DNA of 12,479 nt from Zipacnadum sp036504235. GTDB lineage: Bacteria; Armatimonadota; Zipacnadia; Zipacnadales; Zipacnadaceae. Every line of letters starts with the position of its first letter. Positions within the stretch are counted from its first letter, which is position 1. Below, in pieces: positions 1 to 6,308 of the stretch. Below the pieces are notes generated by a model that saw only the letters and a list, made by a program, of their open reading frames with translations, did not search any database and was not told the origin of the DNA. The DNA lies in assembly GCA_036504235.1 (NCBI GenBank), contig DASXVN010000058.1, positions 1 to 12,479 of the forward strand, given 5' to 3'. Both the position numbers and the translations under genes were made by a program.

Positions 1-2
1 GC

Positions 3-40
3 GGGCGGCAGTCGCGCTGTCGGCACCGCGACTGCCGCCC
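3..40. repeat. Long perfect hairpin, intergenic repeat module
   Basis: A perfect 14-bp stem (3-16 with 27-40, GGGCGGCAGTCGCG and its complement) encloses a 10-base loop. It is followed by CCTACA and an ACGGC linker, the same tail seen after the hairpins at 112-133, 6083-6156 and 6243-6276. There is no T-run, so it is not a standard intrinsic terminator. It looks like one module of a dispersed palindromic repeat family. Confidence 0.7.
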
Positions 41-61
41 CTACAACGGCGAGAAACGGAA

Positions 62-80
62 CACCGGCGAGACGCCGGTG
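62..80. repeat. Short 8-bp hairpin repeat module
   Basis: CACCGGCG (62-69) pairs perfectly with CGCCGGTG (73-80) around a 3-base loop. It sits between ACGG-type linkers (GAAACGGAAC before, GACGGAAACGGC after). No gene or promoter was recognised between bases 1 and 169; the whole stretch is hairpin modules and linkers. Confidence 0.6.
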
Positions 81-104
81 CCACCGACGGAAACGGCTAA
101 CGGA

Positions 105-138
105 AACGGCCGGCGGGGGACGTAGCCCCCGCCCTACA
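105..138. repeat. 34-bp repeat unit, copy 1
   Basis: An AACGGCC linker is followed by the stem GGCGGGGG (112-119) / CCCCCGCC (126-133) with loop ACGTAG, then a CTACA tail. The same 34 bases recur without mismatch at 12292-12325, beyond the flagellin gene. It ends 31 bases before the fliE start. Confidence 0.85.
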
Positions 139-169
139 GTACGGCAACGACAGGAAGGCAGGCAACACT

Positions 170-502
170 ATGCTCATTGCTTCTATCGGTAACTCGGCCG
201 GGACCTGGATGCAGGCGGCGCCGCTGCCCTCGGTTTCCTCGGGGGGAAATTCCTTGCCCGCCTGGGAGCGGCCTGCGCCGCAGGCCGACTTTGGGCAGTA
301 TTTGACCAATGCTCTCGATCAGGTCAACAGCCTGCACCTGGATGCCGATAAACAGGCGCAGATGGTCGCCACGGGGCAGTCTGCCGACCTCAACGCCGCG
401 GTCATGGCGGTGGATAAGGCGGCGCTGGCTCTGCAGCTTACCGTAGCGGTTACCAACCGCGCGATCGAGGCCTACAAGGAAGTCAGTCGGATGCAGATGT
501 AG
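170..502 (+). CDS. fliE: Flagellar hook-basal body protein FliE
   Basis: FliE is the small basal-body protein that joins the MS ring to the proximal rod and is exported early by the flagellar type III apparatus. The 110-residue length is close to the usual 100-110. The family core lies in the C-terminal 70 residues: F-G-Q-Y-L with a following ALDQVN, the ATGQSADLN segment (usually A-x-G-x-x-x-D-L-H), a VDKAALALQL stretch, and the closing AIEAYKEVSRMQM, which matches the family ending EAYQEIMRMQV. The N-terminal 40 residues are variable and Gly/Ser/Pro-rich. A purine-rich stretch with AGGAAGG and GGCAGG (152-162) lies before the ATG. fliF starts 30 bases after the stop, so the two are almost certainly cotranscribed. 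flgB and flgC, frequent upstream neighbours, are not in the visible 169 bases. Confidence 0.93.
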   Translation: MLIASIGNSAGTWMQAAPLPSVSSGGNSLPAWERPAPQADFGQYLTNALDQVNSLHLDADKQAQMVATGQSADLNAAVMAVDKAALALQLTVAVTNRAIEAYKEVSRMQM

Positions 503-532
503 CGCGGGCTACCCGGCGGATTTGCGATAATC

Positions 533-2113
533 ATGCACCAACTGAAGGAAACCTGGGCCAAACTCAACCCTCGGCAACGCACGATCTTGATCGTGTTTGC
601 CGCGCTTACGGTGGTCGCTTCGGTGGTGCTGGTCTCCTGGGGACAGCGGGCGGATTACCGCGTGCTGTATACGGAACTCAGCCCCCAGGATGCCGGCGCG
701 GTTACCGACTTTCTCCAGAGTAAGGGCTGCAAATACCGCCTGGGGCAGGGGGGCGCGGCGGTGGAGGTGGACGCCGGCCAGGTCTACTCCCTGCGCAACA
801 GCCTGGCCCAGGCGGGACTGCCGCGCGGGGCGGGGGGCATCGGGTTTGAGCTATTCGACAAGTCCGGGCTGCCCGGCTCGGAGTTCTCCAACCAGGTCTC
901 CTACCAGCGCGCCCTGCAGGGGGAACTGGAGCGGACCATCTCGGGACTGGACAAGGTCCACGGGGCGCGGGTGCATTTGGTCCTGGCCAAGAACGATCTG
1001 TATGGCGCCGAGCAGCAGGCCTCCGCCTCCGTGATGGTGGACACCGGCTCCCGGGAGCAGCTCTCCTCGCAAGAAGTGGACGGGATTGTGAACCTGGTGG
1101 CGGGGGCGGTGCAGGGGCTCAAGCCCCAGACCGTCTCCCTGGTGGACGCGCAGGGGCGCATCCTCAATGACGCCTCCAACGCGGGCGGGGCCAAGCTGAG
1201 TCTCTCCCAGATGGAGACGCGGCGGGATTACGAGCGGAATCTGCAGCAGGCCATTCAAGGGCTGCTCGACCGGAGCCTGGGCGAAAATCAGGCGGTGGTG
1301 CAGGTGCAGGCCGACCTGGACTTTGACGAGCAGCGGATCAAGAGCAACAGCGTGCTGCCCACGGCGGGGCGGGGCAGCGTGACCGAGGAGAAGATCAACC
1401 AGGAGAAGTACAGCGGCGGCGCGGGCCCCCGGGCGGGGGTGGCCGGCGTGTCCGCCAACCTCACGCCCGGCGGTACCGCGAACGCCGCCGGCGGCTCGGG
1501 CGCCTACACGAACCGGCAGGAAAGCCGGCTCTACGAGTACACCCGCGAAGAGCGCGAACTGGTCAAAGCCCCCGGGCAGGTGCGGCGGCTCACCGTGGCG
1601 GTGGCGCTGGATACCCAGGCGGCGCCCGGCGCGGAGAAGCAGATAGCCGAGTGGCTGAAGGCGGCAGGGGGGCTCAAGGACCAGCGGGGAGACCAGATCG
1701 TGATCCAGCGCCTCGATCTGGCCGCCAAGAAACAAGCGGAGGACGCGAAAAAGGCCTCCGACCAGCAGCAGGCGGAGGAACGCACGCACCAGCTAGTCGC
1801 GCAGGGGTTACGTTTCGGCACCCCGGTGCTGCTGGCGCTGATTATCGGCGGGTGCCTGCTGCTGGGGGCCAAGCAACTGCGGGCGACCCCGGCGACCCCC
1901 CTGGAGGGAGAGGAAGCGATGGTCCTGGCAACGGAGACGCCGGTAGGCTCCCTGCTCGACGCGGCGGATGACGCCCCGACCCCCGAGCCCGCGCCGACGC
2001 CGGAGGCAGCGGCCGCTCCGGAAAGCGACTTATCCGAGCTGGCGCGGCAGAATCCGCGCCTGATTGCCCAGCAACTCCGCCGGTGGATCGGCGAGCCCCT
2101 CGAGGAGAGCTAG
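533..2113 (+). CDS. fliF: Flagellar MS-ring protein FliF
   Basis: FliF forms the membrane MS ring, on which the export gate and rod are built. At 526 residues it has the family's normal size. A first membrane segment lies at about residues 17-36. Then come the YscJ/FliF ring-building domains, with typical stretches such as YTELSPQDAGAV, GLPGSEFSNQVSYQRALQGE and LERTISGLDKVHGARVHLV. A low-complexity Gly/Ala-rich region precedes TNRQESRLYEYTREERELV, and a second membrane segment lies at about 428-447. The cytoplasmic tail ends with ELARQNPRLIAQQLRRWI (about residues 500-519), which matches the C-terminal FliG-binding motif of FliF. This is notable because no fliG follows. The Shine-Dalgarno match is weak (GGCGGA, 12 bases before the ATG), so translation may depend on coupling to fliE. 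fliH starts 24 bases after the stop. Confidence 0.97.
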   Translation: MHQLKETWAKLNPRQRTILIVFAALTVVASVVLVSWGQRADYRVLYTELSPQDAGAVTDFLQSKGCKYRLGQGGAAVEVDAGQVYSLRNSLAQAGLPRGAGGIGFELFDKSGLPGSEFSNQVSYQRALQGELERTISGLDKVHGARVHLVLAKNDLYGAEQQASASVMVDTGSREQLSSQEVDGIVNLVAGAVQGLKPQTVSLVDAQGRILNDASNAGGAKLSLSQMETRRDYERNLQQAIQGLLDRSLGENQAVVQVQADLDFDEQRIKSNSVLPTAGRGSVTEEKINQEKYSGGAGPRAGVAGVSANLTPGGTANAAGGSGAYTNRQESRLYEYTREERELVKAPGQVRRLTVAVALDTQAAPGAEKQIAEWLKAAGGLKDQRGDQIVIQRLDLAAKKQAEDAKKASDQQQAEERTHQLVAQGLRFGTPVLLALIIGGCLLLGAKQLRATPATPLEGEEAMVLATETPVGSLLDAADDAPTPEPAPTPEAAAAPESDLSELARQNPRLIAQQLRRWIGEPLEES

Positions 2114-2137
2114 ATCATCCCGGCCAGCGAGAGCGCC

Positions 2138-2836
2138 ATGCAGGCGAGTTTCTCACCCCACCATCAGTTTATCCCCTGCTCGCCCGCGGACGCGGCGGTC
2201 CGCTGGGAGCAAGCGCGCGCGGGCGGGGGTCTCGCCTCCGAACCGAAGCCCGATCCTCCGCCGGAGCCCGAGAGGCCTGCGCCTCCGCCGGTGGACTGGG
2301 CGGAAGTGGAGCGGGAGCGCGACGCACTGTTGGCGGCGGCGCGGGCGGAGTCCGAGCGTCTGGTGCGCGAGGGGCAGGAGCAGGCGGCCGCGGCCCGGGC
2401 GGAAGCCCGGCGGGAGTCGCAGGAGGACCTCAGCCAAGCCCTGCAGACGCTGCTGGAGCAGTTTTCCGAGGCTTTCCAGGCGCGGTTGCAGCAGTTTGAG
2501 GAGGAGACGCCGGACCTGCTGGCCGAGATGGTGCACAAGGTGGTCGGGCAGTTGCTGGAGAGGGACGATCAACTGGTGGTGGGGGTGGTGCACGAGGCGC
2601 TGGGGCAGTTGGCGGGGGCGCGGCAGGTGGAGGTGGTCATCAACCCGGCGGATGAGGCGGCGGTCGCGGCGGCGCAGGCGGATCTGGTTTCGGGGCTGGG
2701 GGAGGTCAACTTCCGGCTGCATCCCTCGGAGGACGTGCCGCGGGGCGGGGCGATTGTGCGGACCGACCGGGGCGAGGTGGACGGGCGGCTGCATGTGCAA
2801 CTGGAGATCTTGCGAGACCGGCTCCGGCTGATGTAA
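2138..2836 (+). CDS. fliH: Flagellar export stator protein FliH
   Basis: FliH is the peripheral stalk/stator that binds the N-terminus of the ATPase FliI and links it to the C ring and export gate. The protein is 232 residues, as expected. It has a Pro/Glu-rich stretch at about 36-51, a long charged helical segment likely to be a coiled coil at about 52-122 (rich in E, R, A and Q), and a C-terminal globular domain from about 125. The end shows the FliH/YscL pattern: GGAIVRTDRGEVDGRLHVQLE, in which Gly-Gly, the acidic turn and the Q-L-E near the end are typical. The start at 2138 gives a 24-base gap from fliF. The upstream GAGAG is a weak ribosome site. Its usual partner gene fliI is not adjacent; a reverse-strand dehydrogenase gene lies between. 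The assignment rests on the C-terminal motif, size and context, because FliH sequences are poorly conserved. Confidence 0.88.
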   Translation: MQASFSPHHQFIPCSPADAAVRWEQARAGGGLASEPKPDPPPEPERPAPPPVDWAEVERERDALLAAARAESERLVREGQEQAAAARAEARRESQEDLSQALQTLLEQFSEAFQARLQQFEEETPDLLAEMVHKVVGQLLERDDQLVVGVVHEALGQLAGARQVEVVINPADEAAVAAAQADLVSGLGEVNFRLHPSEDVPRGGAIVRTDRGEVDGRLHVQLEILRDRLRLM

Positions 2837-2840
2837 AGAA

Positions 2841-2872
2841 GCGAGGCCGGATCTCAAGGTACCCGGCCTCGC
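2841..2872. terminator. Hairpin between convergent genes, probable terminator
   Basis: A perfect 10-bp stem, GCGAGGCCGG (2841-2850) and CCGGCCTCGC (2863-2872), with a 12-base loop begins 5 bases after the fliH stop and ends 15 bases before the stop of the minus-strand dehydrogenase gene. Its position between converging genes favours a bidirectional terminator. No T-run follows on either strand, so the mechanism is uncertain. It lacks the CTACA/ACGGCAACG tail of the repeat families. Confidence 0.6.
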
Positions 2873-2887
2873 CCGTTCGGTTCGCGG

Positions 2888-3889
2888 CTACTGCCAGTCG
2901 ATGAGCACGCCGAGGGTCTCGGCGCGGCGCTCCTGCAGCAGGGGGTACAGCTCGGTCGCCTGCTCGGGGCGGAAGCGGTGGGTGATGAGGTCGTCTACCT
3001 GCATCAGGCCGCGCTGGAGGTAGGTGTGGAAGAGGGCGACCTGCCGGTCACCGGTCCACCAGGCCGCCTCGCCGCTGAGCTTGGCGTTGTGGGTGCCAAG
3101 GATCATGACCTGGCGCGCCAGCACGTCCTGGGTAATGTGCTGCTTGGTCGGCTCGGGCGAGTCGCCGAGGAGCATGACCTTGCCGAAGTCGCGGGCCAGG
3201 GGCAGGGCGAGGGGCAGGACCGCCCAGTGGCCGGTGACATCGAAGACCACGTCGGCGAGGTCGCCGTTGTTGTGGGCGAGGACGAAGTCCTTAGCGTCGG
3301 CGGCGCTGCCCTCGAAGGTGGCGGTGGCGCCGTGGGCCTGCGCCAAATTGAGGCGGGCGGCGACCGTGTCAATGGCCAGGATCTGGCGGCAGCCGGAGAT
3401 ACGCAGGAACTGGACGGCCAATTGGCCCACCGGCCCCAAGCCGATGACTACGGCGCAGTCGCCGAGACTGAGCTGGGCGCGGCGCACGCCGGTTTGGGCG
3501 ACAAAGTTGAGGCTGCCCCAGGCGGCGGACTCGGAGCTGACCTCGTCGGGGACCTTGAGGACGCCCTCGCCGGTGGCGTTGAAAACGGCGTACTGGGTGT
3601 GATTGTAGCCGCGCCAGACGCGGTCGCCGACGGCGAAATTGGTGACGCCCTCGCCGACCTGGAGCACGCGGCCGACGGCGCTGTAGCCTGGGGTGAAGGG
3701 GTATTTTACCCAGTTGGCCCAACTGGTGTTGGCCTCGAACTCACCGCGGAAGCAGAAGCTCTCGGTGCCGGTGCTGACGTGGGAAACCAGGGTCTCGACG
3801 AGAATCTCGCCGGGACCGGGGTCGGCGACCTCGCGCATTTGCAGCTCAACCTGGCGGGGGCCGGTGAAAATGATCGTTTTTGCTTGCAT
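2888..3889 (-). CDS. MDR-superfamily (zinc-type alcohol dehydrogenase-like) oxidoreductase lacking the usual zinc ligands
   Basis: This 333-residue protein has the two-domain layout of medium-chain dehydrogenases (COG1063-like): an N-terminal GroES-like domain and a Rossmann nucleotide-binding domain with GLGPVG at 150-155. Asp174 at the end of the next strand would favour NAD(H) over NADP(H). Where zinc enzymes carry catalytic Cys and the GHE motif, this one has STGTE (39-43) and GYS (68-70). The four-Cys structural zinc lobe is also absent. It therefore resembles the zinc-free S-x-GTE branch of the superfamily. The substrate cannot be told from sequence. AGGAGG on the minus strand (3901-3906) lies 11 bases before the ATG. 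The gene points against the flagellar genes and splits fliH from fliI, so it is probably an insertion with no flagellar role. Function beyond 'oxidoreductase' is not supported. Confidence 0.88.
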   Translation of the reverse strand: MQAKTIIFTGPRQVELQMREVADPGPGEILVETLVSHVSTGTESFCFRGEFEANTSWANWVKYPFTPGYSAVGRVLQVGEGVTNFAVGDRVWRGYNHTQYAVFNATGEGVLKVPDEVSSESAAWGSLNFVAQTGVRRAQLSLGDCAVVIGLGPVGQLAVQFLRISGCRQILAIDTVAARLNLAQAHGATATFEGSAADAKDFVLAHNNGDLADVVFDVTGHWAVLPLALPLARDFGKVMLLGDSPEPTKQHITQDVLARQVMILGTHNAKLSGEAAWWTGDRQVALFHTYLQRGLMQVDDLITHRFRPEQATELYPLLQERRAETLGVLIDWQ

Positions 3890-3992
3890 CTTAGTTCGTT
3901 CCTCCTGCCGGCCTAGAGGCCGCGTGTGTTTGCTGGAATCCTATTGAGCAGATGACCACCAACAACCTGCCTGACCGAAGAGGAGACTCCCC

Positions 3993-5318
3993 ATGCCTGA
4001 TTTTCGTGAGTGGCGTCAGAAGCTGGCCCAGACCGATTGCACCCGCCGGACCGGCCGGGTGCGGCGCGTGGTGGGGCTGCTGGTGGAGACGGAGGGGCCG
4101 CCGGCGCAGATTGGGGAGGTGTGCCAGATCCACTCCCGGGGCGTCGCTACGCCGGCGGAGGTGGTCGGCTTTCACGACGGCTACATGCTGATGATGCCGC
4201 TGGGGCCTACCGAGAACCTGGGGCCGCGCGATGAGGTGGTCGCTACCGGGGGGCCGCTGCGCGTGCCGGTGGGGGAGGGGATGCTGGGCGGGGTTTTCGA
4301 CGCGCTGGGGCAGCCGCTTCAGGGGGAGGCTTTCACGCCGAGCGAATTCCGCATGGTCTCGGCGCCGCCGCCGGGGTGCCTGGAGCGGCGGCGGATTACC
4401 GAGCCGCTGCCGCTGGGGCTGCGCAGCCTGGATGGGCTGTGCACGGTGGGGCAGGGGCAGCGCCTGGGGATCATGGCCGGGGCGGGGGTGGGCAAGAGCG
4501 TGCTGCTGGGGATGATCGCGCGCAACACCCGAGCGGAGGTTAACGTCATCGGGCTGATCGGCGAGCGGGGGCGCGAGGTGCGGGAATTTATTGAGCAGGA
4601 CCTGGGGCCGGAGGGCCTGGCGCGGTCGGTGGTGGTGGTGGCCACCAGCGACCAGCCGCCGCTGCTGCGCCTGCGGGCCGCCTATACCGCCACCGCGATC
4701 GCCGAGTACTTCCGGGATCAGGGGAAAGCGGTCCTGCTGCTGATGGACTCGCTGACGCGCGTGGCCTGGGCGCAGCGAGATATGGGCCTGGCCTGCGGCG
4801 AGCCGCCGACCCGCAACGGCTACACGCCCTCCGTTTTCGCCATGCTACCCTCGCTCCTGGAGCGCGCCGGGGCGAATGCCGTGGGCAGCATCACCGGCCT
4901 GTATACGGTGCTGGTGGAGGGCGACGACCTGGGCGACCCGGTGGCCGACCATACGCGGAGCATTCTCGACGGGCATCTGGTACTCTCGCGACGGCTCGCC
5001 GAGCAGGGGCATTACCCGGCGGTGGACGTGCTGCAGAGCCTGAGCCGGCTGTTCACGCAGATCACCACGCCCGAGCACCGACGGGCGGCGCTGCAGTTGC
5101 GGGAGCTGCTGGCGGTGTACGCGGAGGCCGAGGACCTTATTAACCTGGGGGCGTACGCGCCGGGGAGCAACCGCCGCCTGGACCGCGCCGTGGGCCTGCG
5201 CGAGGAGATTCTGGGCTTCTTGCGCCAGGACCTCGGAACTCGCACGGATTTTGCAGAGACGGTGGCGTGGCTGCAACGAGTGACGGGCGAGGACTCGGCC
5301 TGGCGGCAGGCCGCATGA
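3993..5318 (+). CDS. fliI: Flagellum-specific ATPase FliI
   Basis: FliI is the hexameric cytoplasmic ATPase of the flagellar type III export apparatus. It helps unfold and deliver substrates to the FlhA/FlhB gate and is held by FliH. At 441 residues it is a normal length. It shows an N-terminal beta-barrel-like region, Walker A GAGVGKS (163-169), the catalytic-glutamate segment IGERGREVREF, Walker B LLLMD (248-252) followed by SLTR, and the family stretches GEPPTRNGYTPSVFAMLP and GSITGLYTVLVEGDD. All catalytic residues appear intact. AGGAG at 3981-3985 is 7 bases before the ATG, which supports this start. The gene is divergent from the dehydrogenase gene with 103 bases between, so its promoter must lie there or further upstream, but I could not identify it. 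Its TGA stop overlaps the next gene's ATG as ATGA. Confidence 0.97.
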   Translation: MPDFREWRQKLAQTDCTRRTGRVRRVVGLLVETEGPPAQIGEVCQIHSRGVATPAEVVGFHDGYMLMMPLGPTENLGPRDEVVATGGPLRVPVGEGMLGGVFDALGQPLQGEAFTPSEFRMVSAPPPGCLERRRITEPLPLGLRSLDGLCTVGQGQRLGIMAGAGVGKSVLLGMIARNTRAEVNVIGLIGERGREVREFIEQDLGPEGLARSVVVVATSDQPPLLRLRAAYTATAIAEYFRDQGKAVLLLMDSLTRVAWAQRDMGLACGEPPTRNGYTPSVFAMLPSLLERAGANAVGSITGLYTVLVEGDDLGDPVADHTRSILDGHLVLSRRLAEQGHYPAVDVLQSLSRLFTQITTPEHRRAALQLRELLAVYAEAEDLINLGAYAPGSNRRLDRAVGLREEILGFLRQDLGTRTDFAETVAWLQRVTGEDSAWRQAA

Positions 5319-6049
5319 TCACAGGAGCGGTTGCGGTGACACCTATGCAGGAGACAGTGGGCGCGCAGACGGAGGGCATGTCGGTATTCCACGCGCAGCG
5401 GCTGGCGTGGGGCGGGACGGAGGGGGTGGAGGTGCTGCGGCGCTACCTGCCGCTGGTGCGTCTGGCCCTGTCGCGCCTGGCCCGGCATCTGCCCCCGGAC
5501 CTGCCTCTGGAGGCGCTGGAGGGCCGCGCCCTGCTGGCCCTGGTGCAAGCCGCTCAGAGTCGGCCGGAGGGTAGCGAGGGTTTTGACCACTACGCGCGGC
5601 TGACCGTTTGGCGGGCGCTGACGGACTGCCTGGGGCAGTCGCGCCACTTCCAGCAGAGCACCCGCGAGGCCCTGCGGCGGCTCTCCTGCGCGGTCGAACA
5701 GGCCTTGTGTTTGGGGCTGGAAGGCCGCGAGGAGGAGCTGGCCTCGCTGCTGGCGTGTCCCCTGGAGGCGCTGCGGGAGGACCTGGGGCAGGTGGCGGCG
5801 CTGATGGCCGCCGACCCCGGCGCGATTCTGGCCACGGCGCGCGGGGAGGGGCTGCCCGCGCTGGAGAGCCAACTGGCTCGCGCCGTCTGCGAGCTGCCCA
5901 GTATGGAAGGGCTGGTCGTGGCGCTGTACTACTTTGATGACCTGACCTTCCCCGAGATCGCGGAAGTGATGGAGATAAGCGAGCCGGAGGTGGAATGGGC
6001 CTTCGGGCGGGCGGCGTTGCTGTTAAGGGCGCGGCTGGGGGAGAGGTAG
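5315..6049 (+). CDS. Divergent FliA/sigma28-family sigma factor
   Basis: The protein (244 residues from this start) aligns along its length with FliA, the sigma factor for late flagellar genes. RRYLPLVRLALSRLARHLPPDLPLEAL matches regions 1.2-2.1, FDHYARLTVWRALTDCL matches region 2.3-2.4, EELASLLACPLEALREDL matches region 3, and LPSMEGLVVALYYFDDLTF with PEIAEVMEISEPEVEW matches region 4. Several usually conserved positions are lost. The R-I-R-G-A of region 2 is T-V-W-R-A, the following W-V-P-R-S is H-F-Q-Q-S, and the region 4 recognition helix S-x-S-R-V-S-Q is S-E-P-E-V-E-W. It may have altered promoter choice or a non-sigma role. Start: ATG 5315 overlaps the fliI stop (ATGA). GTG 5336 has AGGAG (5323-5327) 8 bases upstream and is an equally good alternative. 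An upstream in-frame start at 5267 inside fliI is unlikely. The family call is good; canonical activity is doubtful. Confidence 0.8.
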   Translation: MITGAVAVTPMQETVGAQTEGMSVFHAQRLAWGGTEGVEVLRRYLPLVRLALSRLARHLPPDLPLEALEGRALLALVQAAQSRPEGSEGFDHYARLTVWRALTDCLGQSRHFQQSTREALRRLSCAVEQALCLGLEGREEELASLLACPLEALREDLGQVAALMAADPGAILATARGEGLPALESQLARAVCELPSMEGLVVALYYFDDLTFPEIAEVMEISEPEVEWAFGRAALLLRARLGER

Positions 6050-6082
6050 GGGCACAGGCCGCACGGCAACGGCCGTTTCCCC

Positions 6083-6156
6083 TGTAGGGCGGGGCTTGTA
6101 CCCCCGCCGTCGGTAAGCCAACGTTAGCGTCGGCGGGGTACGAGCCCCCGCCTACA
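6083..6156. repeat. Large imperfect inverted repeat in the sigma gene-flhA spacer
   Basis: The left arm 6083-6109 starts with TGTAGGGCGGGG and ends with ACCCCCGCCG; the right arm 6131-6156 is its imperfect complement, ending CGCCTACA. Each arm also contains a small G-run/C-run hairpin of its own. The CCTACA tail and the ACGGCAACGGC linker after it (6158 onward) match the hairpin family at the left edge of the window. It accounts for much of the gene-free stretch 6050-6308. From 6157 to 6242 that stretch holds further ACGGC linkers and a short CCCGC/GCGGG hairpin (6201-6215). Confidence 0.7.
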
Positions 6157-6242
6157 AACGGCAACGGCTAACGGCAGGGCCCACCCCGCCCGGCGGGCAC
6201 CCCGCCCGGAGCGGGAGGGGCTTTACGGCAAAGGCAACGGCC

Positions 6243-6276
6243 GGGTGGACATTGCGGCGGAGCGCAAAGTCCACCC
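6243..6276. repeat. Hairpin repeat module directly before flhA
   Basis: GGGTGGAC (6243-6250) pairs with GTCCACCC (6269-6276). Inside it TTGCG pairs with CGCAA across a single A-A mismatch, giving about 13 bp of stem. It is followed by CCTACA and a GAACGGCAACG linker, which ends about 15 bases before the flhA ATG. The open frame of flhA runs back into this repeat, so an automatic caller could include repeat sequence in the protein. Confidence 0.7.
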
Positions 6277-6308
6277 CTACAGAACGGCAACGACCCACCC
6301 ACTTTCTT

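Noticed and set aside
324..351. TCAA-N16-GCCGATAA, a sigma28-like match inside fliE
   Set aside because: It lies within a conserved coding segment and the -35 part is poor; most likely chance.
475..482. CAAGGAAG, a CsrA-type core near the end of fliE
   Set aside because: It encodes the conserved Tyr-Lys-Glu of FliE and has only a 2-bp potential stem, so it is probably driven by protein sequence.
851..1789. Long antisense frames opposite fliF, and similar ones opposite fliI, flhA and flagellin
   Set aside because: High GC leaves few stop codons in shadow frames; the sense frames encode clear flagellar proteins.
3890..3992. Possible sigma70 promoter on the minus strand (TTGTTG-N16-TAGGAT) for the dehydrogenase gene
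   Set aside because: Only 3 of 6 and 4 of 6 consensus matches; too weak to list as a feature.
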